In this document: positions 55,366-64,000 of the stretch, piece by piece
Layout of the letters: every line of letters starts with the position of its first letter
How positions within the stretch are numbered: position 1 is the first letter of the stretch
Assembly: GCF_002159555.1 (NCBI RefSeq)
Contig: NZ_NFIV01000002.1
Location: forward strand, 62,001-126,000
Source of the DNA: Muribaculum sp. An289
GTDB taxonomy: Bacteria > Bacteroidota > Bacteroidia > Bacteroidales > UBA932
DNA: 64,000 nucleotides
Direction: 5' to 3'
Notes under the pieces: model-generated
What the model was told of the DNA's origin: nothing
Database searches by the model: none
The model's input: only the letters and a program-made list of their open reading frames with translations
Program-made: the position numbers and the translations under genes

Positions 55366-57372
55366 TTACTTCTGCTGCAACAGATGCGCCAGTGCCGGGT
55401 CATTCTGTATGCGCTGCAACTCATCGGCGACAATCTGTTTCACTTCCGCCTTGATGCGGTTGTAGTTCTCCTGTATCATCTCTTTCATGCGGTCGTTACC
55501 GTTCTCGTCCCTGAAATCAGTAATGACAGGAATAGGCCTGTACGCCTTTTCCTCCCGCCTGACCTTTTCGGAGTCCACCACAATCTCGCAGTGGAAAATC
55601 TTTTGTTCAATACGTTCGCTGAAGTTATCAGCCACAGAGCCGATAAACATGCCCTGTGTCAGTCCTGATATCTTGCTTGCCGGAATAAGGCTGTCCATCT
55701 GTGTGTTGATAGAGGTCGAAATATCCTGTCTGTTTATGGAAATGGACTGCCGTTTCTGCAAGACCTTTCCGAACCGCTCCGAAAGGTTCTTCGCTGTTTC
55801 GCCAACCACTTGACCGCTAAACAGATTGCCTACAGTGTTCATCACCACTTTCGCCTCCTTGTCCCCATAGTCACGCACCAACTGTGAGAAATCCTGAAAG
55901 CCCAGCAGCACGGCAACCTTGTTGCTTCGTGCAGTGGCAATGAGATTGTCAAGCCCCTTGAAATATATCGTCGGCAACTCATCTATGATAATCGAGGATT
56001 TGAGCATCCCTTTCTTGTTCACGAGCTTGACAATGCGGGAGTTATACAGACCGAGCGCTGCGCCGTAGATGTTCTGACGGTCAGGATTATTGCCGACACA
56101 CAACAGTTTCGGCTCTTCCGGGTTATTGATATCAAGAGTAAACTCGCTGTCGCTCATCACCCAGTACAGCTGCGGTGAAATCATCCTCGAAAGCGGAATC
56201 TTGGCGGATGCTATCTGCCCCTGCAACTGCTCCGCAGCACCTCCCAGCCACGCATCCATAAACGGACTCAAGTAGTTCTCCAGCTCAGGATAACTCGTCA
56301 GTATGGGGAAAATGTCCTCGTACCGTCTGTTCAGGAATTCGACAGCGTGCGGAAAGGTGCAATACTTGCCGTTCTGGTATATTTTGAGATACCAGATAAT
56401 TGCCGCAAACAGGATTATAGGCGACTCAACAAAAAAATCGCCCTGCTTCTGCACCCATGTCTTGTTGAGGTTGAGCATGATGGTATAAGCACTTTCGTAA
56501 GCATCCGTAATGTCCTCCATGAAATCCGGATGAATGGGATTACAACGGTGGCTCCGGCGCGGGTCATCGAAGTTGATTACATAGAATTTCGGCTTGACCT
56601 TATAGCCGTCCAGATGGTTGAGCAGGTGGTTATAGGCGATGGTGGACAAGTCCGCAAACTTGAAATCGTAGATATACATCGAGTACCCCTTTTCAATCTG
56701 CTGTTTGATATAGGAGTTTACCACGGCGTATGACTTGCCGCTGCCCGGTGTTCCGAGAACGATGGAGGCTCTGAACGGATTGATAATGTTTATCCAGCCG
56801 TCGTTCCATTTCTTTTTATAATAGAAACGGGTCGGCAGATTGACCGAATATTCGTTCTCAATCAAACGTGTCTCCTGCATGAAGCTCTCGTTCTCGTTGT
56901 TGAAAACATCGTCCATCAGATTCGTTTTCAACAATCGGCTCATCCAAGTCCCCGCCATCAGCAGGCACACATATCCTGTGGCGACAGCAGCCGTATAGAG
57001 GGCTGTGTTTGCTGGAACCGGCAAAGGCAGCTCCAATATCCACCAGTTCAAGAAGAACAGGACAAGCCCGGCTCCGAGTACCGTCCAAATCCTTGTCCAT
57101 GTCATCCTCTCGTTCTTCACGCCCTTTGTCCCCAGACAGGAGAGTGCCAGCAGCACGAGCGCAAAAAGTTTCGTGTAGAGCATGGAACGGAACAGTCCGG
57201 CGGTGCGGTCAAAGTTCATCAGGATCCTGTCCACCACGCCGATGTTCACTTCCCAAGCGAGTATCGCCCCGTAGCAATACCAATAAAGGTGCATGACCAC
57301 CAATAAAATACTTACAGCCCGCAGAAAATCCATGATTTTCGCCAAGGCTCTCAAATCATCTTCCTGTTGCAT
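55366..57372 (-). CDS. mobC: Conjugative coupling protein MobC (TraG/VirD4-like)
   Basis: The 668-residue protein has about four membrane segments in its first 140 residues. A cytoplasmic ATPase domain follows, with Walker A LGTPGSGKSYAVVNS, a Walker B-like IIDELPTIYFKGLDN and the conserved RSNKVAVLLGFQDFSQL. Proteins of this type bring the relaxase-DNA complex to the type IV secretion channel. It is the last gene of the mobA-mobB-mobC operon on the minus strand. Confidence 0.92.
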   Translation of the reverse strand: MQQEDDLRALAKIMDFLRAVSILLVVMHLYWYCYGAILAWEVNIGVVDRILMNFDRTAGLFRSMLYTKLFALVLLALSCLGTKGVKNERMTWTRIWTVLGAGLVLFFLNWWILELPLPVPANTALYTAAVATGYVCLLMAGTWMSRLLKTNLMDDVFNNENESFMQETRLIENEYSVNLPTRFYYKKKWNDGWINIINPFRASIVLGTPGSGKSYAVVNSYIKQQIEKGYSMYIYDFKFADLSTIAYNHLLNHLDGYKVKPKFYVINFDDPRRSHRCNPIHPDFMEDITDAYESAYTIMLNLNKTWVQKQGDFFVESPIILFAAIIWYLKIYQNGKYCTFPHAVEFLNRRYEDIFPILTSYPELENYLSPFMDAWLGGAAEQLQGQIASAKIPLSRMISPQLYWVMSDSEFTLDINNPEEPKLLCVGNNPDRQNIYGAALGLYNSRIVKLVNKKGMLKSSIIIDELPTIYFKGLDNLIATARSNKVAVLLGFQDFSQLVRDYGDKEAKVVMNTVGNLFSGQVVGETAKNLSERFGKVLQKRQSISINRQDISTSINTQMDSLIPASKISGLTQGMFIGSVADNFSERIEQKIFHCEIVVDSEKVRREEKAYRPIPVITDFRDENGNDRMKEMIQENYNRIKAEVKQIVADELQRIQNDPALAHLLQQK

Positions 57373-57383
57373 AAATTCGATTT

Positions 57384-58628
57384 TCAGATTTTACGTTGAT
57401 TTTTCTTTTTCTTCTTTCTCCTGAGACTACGGGCAAAGGCTTCCTCCTGCGCTTCCGTTCCGGAAGTATCGCCGGAGAGCAGGCCCAATCCCGATGAATG
57501 TACCCATTCGTTTTCCCAAAGGCTTTCGGCAGCAGCCTGCGGCGCACCGTCCGAAGCCAATGTGAACGGTATCGGCTGTTCGCCCGCATACGGCAACGTG
57601 AAATGCTCCTGCAATGCGTTTGCGGACAGCTCCTTTCCCATCCGTGAACCGTTCAGCACGCACCCCGTGCGGTGGTCAATGAAGGTCGCCCCGTAAATGC
57701 GCCCCGTGTCCGTCAGGCGGAATACCGTATCAATGCCCTTGTCGTGCAGCATACGGACGAACTCTTCCTTGCGGTAAGTCTTTTGCAGTACGGCAAGAAT
57801 TGTCCGCCTGGTCATATCGGCAAGTCTCTTCTCCTTGATATACGCCTTTGACTTCTCAAAGCGTCTCGCCACCGCTTCATAACCAGTGCTTTTCCCGATA
57901 CGGGAGGACTTGAACGGATTGCCGGCTTTGTTCCCGGCATCATCGGTAGCCACATATACCAGTCCGTGATACTCACGCCCGTCCGCCACGCCACGAGGCT
58001 CTTCCACGGCTATGTTGTAGAGCGACAGCAGCGCACGGTATTCGCCCATCGACTGAAAGCGGTACGAGGCAAGCAGCCCACGGACGGTATTCGCCACCTG
58101 CCGTTTCACATCCCCTGCGGATATGTCCACCTTGCGGAGCGGATTTTCCAGCGGGTTGCGCCTGCCTTCCGCCTTATGCAGCCCATACTTCTCCTCCAGT
58201 TCCTTCCGTATCCTGTTGCTCCGGCGAAAAAGGAAATCCTGATTGAGCCGCCTGCCCGTCTCATCCACATTGACGGTCACGATATGCAGGTGATGACGGT
58301 CTATGTCCTCGTGCTTATACACCATGTAGGGCTGGTTGCCGTAGCCCAACCTGTCAAGATACTCCCTTGCGATGTCTGTCAGGTCGGTATCCGTCAGACG
58401 GTCATCTGGATGGGGGTTAAGCGATATGTGGAGTACGGGCTTTTCCGTCCTCACATTCGTGGGCATGAACCGCCCGAAGTCTTCCATCGCCCTGCGTACG
58501 TCCACCGTTCCCGAACCGTCATTGTAGATTTTGTTGGTCGCGAGCAGCCTGCCTTCCTCCTTGTTTATTTTCTCCCCGTTGTACGCCAATGCTCCGTACA
58601 ACGAACTTCCTAACGAGATTTTTGCGAC
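57384..58628 (-). CDS. mobB: Relaxase MobB
   Basis: I use the ATG at 58628 (MVAKISLGSSLYGAL), which overlaps mobA by 19 bp; the frame extends upstream only within mobA. The product is 414 residues. The histidine cluster HEDIDRHHLHIVTVNVD is the metal-binding site of MOB relaxases, which nick at oriT and stay bound to the 5' end. The C-terminal part is lysine-rich. It lies between mobA and mobC. Confidence 0.92.
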   Translation of the reverse strand, partial: VAKISLGSSLYGALAYNGEKINKEEGRLLATNKIYNDGSGTVDVRRAMEDFGRFMPTNVRTEKPVLHISLNPHPDDRLTDTDLTDIAREYLDRLGYGNQPYMVYKHEDIDRHHLHIVTVNVDETGRRLNQDFLFRRSNRIRKELEEKYGLHKAEGRRNPLENPLRKVDISAGDVKRQVANTVRGLLASYRFQSMGEYRALLSLYNIAVEEPRGVADGREYHGLVYVATDDAGNKAGNPFKSSRIGKSTGYEAVARRFEKSKAYIKEKRLADMTRRTILAVLQKTYRKEEFVRMLHDKGIDTVFRLTDTGRIYGATFIDHRTGCVLNGSRMGKELSANALQEHFTLPYAGEQPIPFTLASDGAPQAAAESLWENEWVHSSGLGLLSGDTSGTEAQEEAFARSLRRKKKKKNQRKI

Positions 58629-59038
58629 CATTTCTCTTCCAGACTTTGCGATAACTGAACAATCTGACGGCTGAGCGAGACCAGTTCCAGCGTGCATTTC
58701 TCCAGCTTGTAGAGCAATGCCATCGCCTTTTTCTCGGAAAAACGGCTCTTCAGTTCCTTCACTACTTGGTTGTAATTCGTACCGACAGCCCTGTATTGTG
58801 CGTGGAAATCGGACAGTTTCGTGTAGTATTCCACGAAAGTCTTGTCCACGACAAGCACCTTGAACGGCTGTCCGAAGAAGTGCGCCTTGATGAAAACCGA
58901 CCTTGCGGACACTCCTGATTTCTCGAACATCGAGAGGAACCGGTTGTGCTCTTCTTCGTTGAAACGGACGGTGTAGCGGAACACCGCCGGATCATCCTTG
59001 GGGTTCCGCCCCCATTTCTTCTTTCTTTTTTCTATCAT
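58610..59038 (-). CDS. mobA: Mobilisation accessory protein MobA
   Basis: The 142-residue basic protein has the beginning FRYTVRFNEEEHNRFLSMFEKSG, followed by SARSVFIKAHFFG. This fits the ribbon-helix-helix-type MobC/MbeC accessory proteins that bind oriT and assist the relaxase. A C-terminal coiled coil follows. It is the first gene of the minus-strand mob operon and faces the presumed oriT. Confidence 0.88.
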   Translation of the reverse strand: MIEKRKKKWGRNPKDDPAVFRYTVRFNEEEHNRFLSMFEKSGVSARSVFIKAHFFGQPFKVLVVDKTFVEYYTKLSDFHAQYRAVGTNYNQVVKELKSRFSEKKAMALLYKLEKCTLELVSLSRQIVQLSQSLEEKWSQKSR

Positions 59039-59740
59039 GTTACTTTGGATTTAGTGGTGTCACGACATAAGCCGCCGCTTTCGACATCCCGACCGGAGGT
59101 CTTGAAAGGTTGCCCGACTTCGGAGAGGCAGCCCGCCCCCTGCAAGGGCAAGTGCTTTTCGGATGCTCAAATCTTTTTGAGCGGCTGAAAAGACATCTTG
59201 CTGTGTTCAGGTGAACACAAAAATCCGCCTTCGGACGGATTGGATGGAAACTCTCTGTGACAGCCGATGGGACATCGGCGGCGTACCCTGTCGCTTGGGC
59301 GCAAAATTACTGCTGTTGCATACACGAAATCAGCTTTTTAGCTGTGCCACTCCCGGCCAGTTATGCCACTTGCTTCCACTTCGGGGATACATGGTGTCAG
59401 TACGGGAAAATGCCTGTTTATTTGCAGCCGGAATGACTGACAAACCGCCTGTCGGGCCATTTGGAAGGCCGGCAATCAAGCGTGATTATACAATGGCCAA
59501 TCAACATATCACCATGCCGGCATATCAACATATAAACAGGCTGACTGACGGGTCATCAGTATTTCCGGTCCACAGGCCGAAGGACTGACCGGTCTGAAGG
59601 CCGCGCAGATGTATGGAAGGAATGCCGGCGGGCCTGGCATCCAACCGGCTGGACAACAGCAGGACCGACTGACAAAACAATGCACAGACAGACTGCCTGT
59701 CTTAAACGATAAAGTATAAACTAATTAAAATGCAGAGCGT
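59039..59740. other. Probable oriT region between the divergent mob and tra operons
   Basis: This 702-base gap between mobA (leftward) and traA (rightward) is the usual place for oriT. It contains a 7-bp hairpin (GCTCAAA 59165-59171 with TTTGAGC 59176-59182) and a near-perfect palindrome, TGTGTTCA-GG-TGAACACA (59202-59219). It also has the second copy of the element-wide motif (59047-59058) and direct repeats of TATCAACATAT near 59500-59535. The nick site cannot be named. A 125-codon frame at 59211-59588 is probably not a gene. Confidence 0.6.
59047..59058 (+). repeat. 12-bp element-wide motif, copy 2
   Basis: GGATTTAGTGGT, 9 bp upstream of the mobA start on the other strand. Confidence 0.6.
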
Positions 59741-60511
59741 ATGAAAAAAGAGACATTGCTTGTGGCCTTCTCCACCCAGAAGGGAGGAGCGGGCAAAACT
59801 ACACTGACCGTCCTTACGGCGAGTTATCTCCACTATGTGAAAGGGTACAATGTGGCTGTAGTGGACTGCGACTATCCTCAGTTCAGCATCAAGGACATGA
59901 GGGAACGCGACATGCGTAATGTGGCGAACAATCCCTATCTGAAGAAACTCGCCTATGAACAGTTCACGCGGACGAGCGGCAAACGGGCGTATCCTGTTCT
60001 GGAAAGCCGTCCGGAAGAAGCCATAGAGACCGCCAGATGTATCCTTGACACTGATGCACCGCCTGACATCGTGTTCTTTGACCTTCCCGGTACGATAAAC
60101 AACCACGGTGTCATCAGGACCATCGCCACTATGGACTATATCTTCTGCCCGATAGCGGCGGACCGTGTGGTGATGACCAGCTCACTCACGTTCGCAGGGC
60201 TTGTGAACGATACCCTTGTCAGTACAGGTCAGTCCAATATCAAAGGTCTGTACCTGCTGTGGAACATGGTGGACGGGAGGGAAAAGACCGACCTGTATGA
60301 AGTCTATGAGAAGGTCGCAGGAGAGATGGGGCTTGGCATCCTGAAAAACCGTCTGCCGGACAGCAAGCGTTTCCGTAAGGAAGGAGCCGAGGAGGGCGGC
60401 AGGTCCCTGTTCCGTTCCACGCTCCTGCCTCCCGACCGCCAGCTCATCAAAGGCAGCAACATAGACAGCCTGGCAGAGGAAATCCTTGGCCTGATAAACC
60501 TGAAACAGTAG
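59741..60511 (+). CDS. traA: ParA-family ATPase TraA
   Basis: The 256-residue protein has a deviant Walker A, STQKGGAGKTTLTVL, and the strand VAVVDCDYPQ, followed by IVFFDLPGTINN (Walker B-like). These are marks of ParA/MinD ATPases. In CTnDOT-like elements it is the first gene of the transfer operon. Its role is not settled, but positioning of DNA or of the transfer apparatus is likely from the family. It is followed after 4 bp by traB. Confidence 0.9.
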   Translation: MKKETLLVAFSTQKGGAGKTTLTVLTASYLHYVKGYNVAVVDCDYPQFSIKDMRERDMRNVANNPYLKKLAYEQFTRTSGKRAYPVLESRPEEAIETARCILDTDAPPDIVFFDLPGTINNHGVIRTIATMDYIFCPIAADRVVMTSSLTFAGLVNDTLVSTGQSNIKGLYLLWNMVDGREKTDLYEVYEKVAGEMGLGILKNRLPDSKRFRKEGAEEGGRSLFRSTLLPPDRQLIKGSNIDSLAEEILGLINLKQ

Positions 60512-60515
60512 GAAT

Positions 60516-60938
60516 ATGGCAAAAAACCTTGATGTGAATATAGACACCGGGAGTTTCCTGGAATCTTTCCGTCCCAAAATGCCTTTGCCCGCCGCCAGAG
60601 GGGAGAATGCGGCGGCAGTGAAAGACAGCGATGAAGGCAGGACCGATACCGTCAAGGAACAGCGGACTGAAAAACGCAACGCGAAGCAACCGTACGATCC
60701 TGTCGAAAAAGAGTATATGGAGCGTTTCATAAGGACTTCAAAAACTCCGGCCCGTTCCGGCAAGATGGTATATGTGCGCAGGGACTATCACGACCGCATC
60801 ATGCGTATCCTGCATGTTATCGGCAAGGGAGAACTCTCCATTTCCGGATATATCGACCATGTGCTTACGCAGCATTTCGCCGATTATGAGGAGGCCATCA
60901 GGAAACTGTACAAGAAAAATTACGAGGATGTATATTAA
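60516..60938 (+). CDS. traB: DUF3408 protein TraB
   Basis: The 140-residue basic protein has an unstructured N-terminal half and the DUF3408 core YVRRDYHDRIMRILHVIG, GELSISGYIDHVLTQHF. This looks like a ribbon-helix-helix-type DNA-binding fold. A partnership with the ParA protein encoded just upstream, as a ParB-like partner, is a reasonable inference. It is part of the tra operon. Confidence 0.82.
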   Translation: MAKNLDVNIDTGSFLESFRPKMPLPAARGENAAAVKDSDEGRTDTVKEQRTEKRNAKQPYDPVEKEYMERFIRTSKTPARSGKMVYVRRDYHDRIMRILHVIGKGELSISGYIDHVLTQHFADYEEAIRKLYKKNYEDVY

Positions 60939-60950
60939 AAAAATGATCAT

Positions 60951-61607
60951 ATGACGAATGTACTGATAGTGATACTTCTTCTCTACAACATGTGGCTGGT
61001 CTACTGCCTGCTGCGCTGGAGAGAGCCGAAGAAACGGACGGCCCGTCCGGAGCCTTCCCGGAAGCCGGAAACAGATACGGATATCGTGGGCAGTAGCCTG
61101 TTCAGGATGCATGGAGGCAGGACAACCGGAGACATTCCGGCTCCACAAGCCGCCTCTTCCGTTGAAGGTGAAGCGGTTGCACCGGACGATGTTACTTTTG
61201 CCGGTGAAAACGGAGCACGGCATTCAATGCGCCTGCCTGATGACAGGCTGGAGGAAGCCTTCAGAGACACACGCCTTTCCGATGTTCCCGTGGAATATGC
61301 GGTCGGAGACGATGAGCAGACTGGAGAATACGCAAGCGGGGCCACTATCGAGGAGATGAACGAGGCAATCCGCACTGCGGACAATCCGGAGGCTACTGAT
61401 ACCGAAAAGATGAAAGCCGGCGAAGTGTTCCATGAGATTGAAGGCAACGGACTGTACGAGATACTGACCGCCAAGACACCAGGTATCATCAGTAGAATAC
61501 AGGAACTGATCGACCTTTATGAGAACAGCCAGACAGTCATGCCGACTGAGAGCAAAGGGACCGAAAAGGTGGGCATTGCCGACTTCGACATCCGGGATTT
61601 TGTCTAA
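60951..61607 (+). CDS. traD: TraD-like conjugal transfer protein
   Basis: The 218-residue protein has one N-terminal membrane helix (VLIVILLLYNMWLVYCLL), then a low-complexity charged region and an acidic helical C-terminus (TIEEMNEAIRTAD, GIISRIQELIDLYE). Size, topology and place after the DUF3408 gene match TraD of CTnDOT-like elements. The function is not known; it is probably membrane-anchored with its bulk in the cytoplasm. Confidence 0.75.
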   Translation: MTNVLIVILLLYNMWLVYCLLRWREPKKRTARPEPSRKPETDTDIVGSSLFRMHGGRTTGDIPAPQAASSVEGEAVAPDDVTFAGENGARHSMRLPDDRLEEAFRDTRLSDVPVEYAVGDDEQTGEYASGATIEEMNEAIRTADNPEATDTEKMKAGEVFHEIEGNGLYEILTAKTPGIISRIQELIDLYENSQTVMPTESKGTEKVGIADFDIRDFV

Positions 61608-61669
61608 CAACAAAAAAGATTGCAATGAAAGAAAGAGACTACGGGTAGCTGCTCCTGTCAGAAAAGCAG

Positions 61670-61681
61670 ACCACTAAATCC
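61670..61681 (-). repeat. 12-bp element-wide motif, copy 3 (inverted)
   Basis: GGATTTAGTGGT on the minus strand, in the 143-bp gap between traD and traE. Confidence 0.6.
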
Positions 61682-61750
61682 AAAAAGTAAAAAAGTATCA
61701 ACCCGCCTGAGGGCCTATCCACCCCTCCGGCACAAAAACAGTTTATCATT

Positions 61751-62047
61751 ATGACAAAAAAGATTTTCTTGTTTGCAGCCTTTCTCATGGCTGCAAGTAC
61801 GGCCTTCGCCCAGGGCAACGGCATGGCCGGAATCACGGAGGCGACGAGCATGGTGACCTCCTACTTCGACCCGGTGACGAAACTGATATACGCAATCGGG
61901 GCTGTCGTGGGACTCATCGGAGGCGTGAAAGTGTACGGAAAGTTCTCCTCTGGAGATCCGGACACGAGCAAGACAGCGGCCTCATGGTTCGGAGCCTGCA
62001 TCTTTCTCATCGTGGCGGCGACAATCCTGCGTTCCTTCTTCCTTTAA
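61751..62047 (+). CDS. traE: TraE (DUF4134), VirB2-like membrane protein
   Basis: The 98-residue protein has a signal peptide ending in AFAQ and two further hydrophobic helices (LIYAIGAVVGLIGGVKVYG and ACIFLIVAATILRSFF). The size and layout are those of a pilin-like VirB2 protein. It precedes the VirB3-like traF, as in other type IV secretion operons. A 143-bp gap with the inverted 12-bp motif lies upstream. Confidence 0.88.
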   Translation: MTKKIFLFAAFLMAASTAFAQGNGMAGITEATSMVTSYFDPVTKLIYAIGAVVGLIGGVKVYGKFSSGDPDTSKTAASWFGACIFLIVAATILRSFFL

Positions 62048-62065
62048 TCAAAACCGGAGGGAACG

Positions 62066-62398
62066 ATGGAATATTCTATTAATAAGGGGATAGGCAGATC
62101 TGTCGAGTTCAAGGGGCTGAAGGCACAGTACCTGTTCATCTTCTGCGGAGGGCTGCTGGCCGTCTTCGTCCTGTTCATGGTGATGTATATGGCAGGAGTG
62201 GCGCAGGGAGTCTGCGTAGGCTTCGGTGCTGTGTCGGCCTCGGCTCTGATATGGCTGACCTTCCGTCTGAACGCCAGATACGGCGAGCACGGCCTGATGA
62301 AACTCGGAGCATTGCGGAGCCGGCCGCGCTATATCATCAACAGGAGGGCCGTATTCAGGCTGTTCAAGCAGACGGACAGAAAGGAGGCAATCCGATGA
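62066..62398 (+). CDS. traF: TraF (DUF4133), VirB3-like membrane protein
   Basis: The 110-residue protein has the opening INKGIGRSVEFKGLKAQYL and two adjacent membrane helices (about residues 25-66), the layout of VirB3. A basic C-terminus follows. Its stop overlaps the TraG start by ATGA, in keeping with VirB3 acting together with the VirB4-type ATPase. Confidence 0.88.
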   Translation: MEYSINKGIGRSVEFKGLKAQYLFIFCGGLLAVFVLFMVMYMAGVAQGVCVGFGAVSASALIWLTFRLNARYGEHGLMKLGALRSRPRYIINRRAVFRLFKQTDRKEAIR

Positions 62399-64000
62399 GA
62401 AACATCATGAAAGCCGCCACTCTGGAGAGCAAGTTCCCTCTTCTGAGCGTGGAGAACGGCTGCATAGTGTCAAAGGATGCGGACATCACCGTGGCCTTCG
62501 AGGTGACATTGCCTGAAATCTACACCGTAACTTCTGCGGAATATGAGGCCATGCACGGGGCATGGTGCAAGGCCATCAGGGTGCTGCCGGACTTCAGTGT
62601 CGTCCACAAGCAGGACTGGTTTGTCAGGGAAAACTACAGTCCGGAACTCCAGAAGGAGGACATGAGCTTTCTCAGCAGGAGTTTCGAGCGGCACTTCAAC
62701 GAGCGGCCGTTTCTCAATCACAGGTGCTGGCTGTTCCTGACGAAGACCACGAAGGAACGCAACCGCAGGCAGAGCAACTTCAGCACGCTGTGCCGTGGCT
62801 TCATCATCCCGAAGGAAATCAGCGACAGGGATGCCGTGCTGAGATTCATCGAGGCTACTGAGCAGTTCTCAAGGATCATGAACGACTCCGGCTTTATCCG
62901 CCTGCGCCGCCTCCAGGACGATGAGATTACCGGGACGAGGGAGAAGGCGGGACTGATAGCCCGCTACCTCTCGCTCTCCACGGAGGAGAATGCCTGCCTG
63001 CAGGACATCGCCCTTTCGCCAGACGGAATGCGCATCGGGGACAAGCGGCTCTGCGTGCATACACTCTCGGATGTGGACGACATGCCGTCACAGGTGGCCA
63101 CGGACAGCCGTTATGAGCGGCTGTCCACGGACCGGAGCGACTGCCGGCTGTCGTTTGCAAGCCCGCTCGGGCTGCTGCTGCCTTGCAACCACATATACAA
63201 CCAGTATGTATTCATCGACAACAGCGACGAGAACCTGAAACGCTTCGAGAAGTCCGCACGCAACATGCAGTCGCTTTCAAGGTACTCCCGGAGCAACGCC
63301 ATCAACAAGGAATGGATAGAGGAATACCTGAACGAGGCGCACAGTTTCGGCCTGACATCCGTCCGTGCACATTTCAATGTCATGGCGTGGGGCGACGATG
63401 CGGAAGAACTCAAGCGCATCAAGAACGAGACGGGCAGCCAGCTCGCCTCCATGGAGTGTACTCCGCGCTACAACACGGTGGACTGTCCTACCCTGTTCTG
63501 GGCAGGCATACCCGGCAATGAGGCGGATTTCCCTGCGGAGGAGAGCTTCTACACATTCATAGAGCAGCCGGTGTGCCTTTTCACCGGGGAAACCAACTAC
63601 CGGGACTCCGTTTCGCCTTTCGGGTTGAAGATGGTGGACAGGCTGACAGGCAAGCCGCTCCATATCGACATCAGCGACCTGCCGATGAAGCGGGGTGTGA
63701 CGACCAACCGCAACAAGTTCGTCCTCGGACCTTCCGGAAGCGGCAAGTCCTTTTTCATGAATCATTTCGTGAGACAGTATTACGAGCAGGGATCGCACAT
63801 CGTCATCGTGGATACGGGCAACAGCTATCAGGGTCTGTGCGGGATGATAAACCGCAAGACTCACGGCCAGGACGGAATCTATTACACCTATACGGATGAG
63901 AATCCGATTTCGTTCAATCCGTTTTACACGGAGGACAACGTGTTCGATATTGAGAAACGGGAGAGCATCAAGACCCTGTTGCTTACGCTGTGGAAAAAGG
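62395..64000 (+). CDS. traG: TraG, VirB4-like conjugation ATPase (5' part)
   Basis: The frame is open from ATG 62395 to the end of the window (535 codons); the gene continues beyond. The N-terminal part is the VirB4-type domain (LLSVENGCIVSKDADITVAFEV). Walker A is at about residue 445 (LGPSGSGKSFFMNHF), followed by IVIVDTGNSY and PISFNPFY. It powers assembly of the type IV secretion channel. In full length these proteins have over 800 residues. Confidence 0.93.
   Translation, partial: MRNIMKAATLESKFPLLSVENGCIVSKDADITVAFEVTLPEIYTVTSAEYEAMHGAWCKAIRVLPDFSVVHKQDWFVRENYSPELQKEDMSFLSRSFERHFNERPFLNHRCWLFLTKTTKERNRRQSNFSTLCRGFIIPKEISDRDAVLRFIEATEQFSRIMNDSGFIRLRRLQDDEITGTREKAGLIARYLSLSTEENACLQDIALSPDGMRIGDKRLCVHTLSDVDDMPSQVATDSRYERLSTDRSDCRLSFASPLGLLLPCNHIYNQYVFIDNSDENLKRFEKSARNMQSLSRYSRSNAINKEWIEEYLNEAHSFGLTSVRAHFNVMAWGDDAEELKRIKNETGSQLASMECTPRYNTVDCPTLFWAGIPGNEADFPAEESFYTFIEQPVCLFTGETNYRDSVSPFGLKMVDRLTGKPLHIDISDLPMKRGVTTNRNKFVLGPSGSGKSFFMNHFVRQYYEQGSHIVIVDTGNSYQGLCGMINRKTHGQDGIYYTYTDENPISFNPFYTEDNVFDIEKRESIKTLLLTLWKK

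Larger units (their letters stand above)
27720..64000. mobile_element. CTnDOT/CTnERL-like integrative conjugative element (left part)
   Basis: The element is recognised by gene content in CTnDOT-like order: tyrosine integrase, excisionase-type HTH genes with topoisomerase III, rteA-rteB, rteC, mobA/B/C, then traA onward. The left junction must lie between the tRNA-Asp terminator and the integrase start; I cannot place it to the base without the right end, which is beyond the window. It carries an efflux cassette as cargo. Confidence 0.9.

Noticed and set aside
59211-59588. A 125-codon plus-strand frame in the oriT gap
   Set aside because: It starts inside the palindrome, lacks a ribosome binding site, and its translation shows no domain. 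It is more likely structured non-coding DNA.

Overview
The window comes from a member of the Bacteroidota, probably the order Bacteroidales. Several genes have upstream sequences matching the promoter pattern of this phylum (TTTG, 19-21 bp, TAnnTTTG). The right half is a conjugative transposon of the CTnDOT/CTnERL type, which is known from Bacteroidales. The chromosomal part is GC-rich with an Alistipes-like feel, but I cannot fix the genus from sequence alone.

Positions 1-13,200 are ordinary chromosome. They hold the end of an O6-alkylguanine-DNA alkyltransferase, a secreted hypothetical protein, a metallo-beta-lactamase-fold lipoprotein and a Nudix hydrolase. Next comes a TolC/MacA/MacB-type tripartite efflux operon (2.3-6.9 kb) followed by a LytS/LytTR-type two-component pair. 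An FMN riboswitch with its own promoter and terminator then heads a complete riboflavin operon, ribD-ribE-ribBA-ribH.

Positions 13,204-27,282 form one tightly packed operon with repeated 4-37 bp overlaps. It looks like an aryl-polyene/flexirubin-type type II fatty-acid/polyketide locus. It encodes two acyl carrier proteins, two full ketosynthases, a chain-length-factor-like partner, two hotdog dehydratases, a lipid-A-type acyltransferase, an O-methyltransferase-like protein, a family 2 glycosyltransferase, a LolA-like carrier and a small EamA/SMR-type membrane protein. It ends with a 1665-residue fusion of an MMPL/RND exporter, a glycerolipid-type acyltransferase and an FAD-dependent phytoene-desaturase-like oxidoreductase. 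No ketoreductase, acyl-CoA ligase or aromatic ammonia lyase is present, so the pathway is incomplete here. A 22-bp tandem repeat follows, then tRNA-Asp.

From about 27.7 kb to the end of the window lies a CTnDOT-like integrative conjugative element whose right end is outside the window. In order it carries: a tyrosine integrase and a RhuM-like protein; an excision module (three excisionase-type HTH proteins, a DUF4099/DUF3945 protein and topoisomerase III, resembling xis2c-xis2d-orf3-exc); an orphan P-loop protein; a DUF1896 protein and a giant methylase/helicase; an AT-rich patch with two gene remnants and a TetR regulator; a YbhGFSR-like drug-efflux cassette; the regulators rteA, rteB and rteC; a YhcG-family nuclease broken by one in-frame amber codon; the mobilisation genes mobC-mobB-mobA on the minus strand; a probable oriT region; and the transfer operon traA, traB, traD, traE, traF and the start of traG. 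The efflux cassette lies directly upstream of rteA-rteB, the place tetQ occupies in CTnDOT. This suggests that the cargo has been swapped and may be co-transcribed with the transfer regulators.
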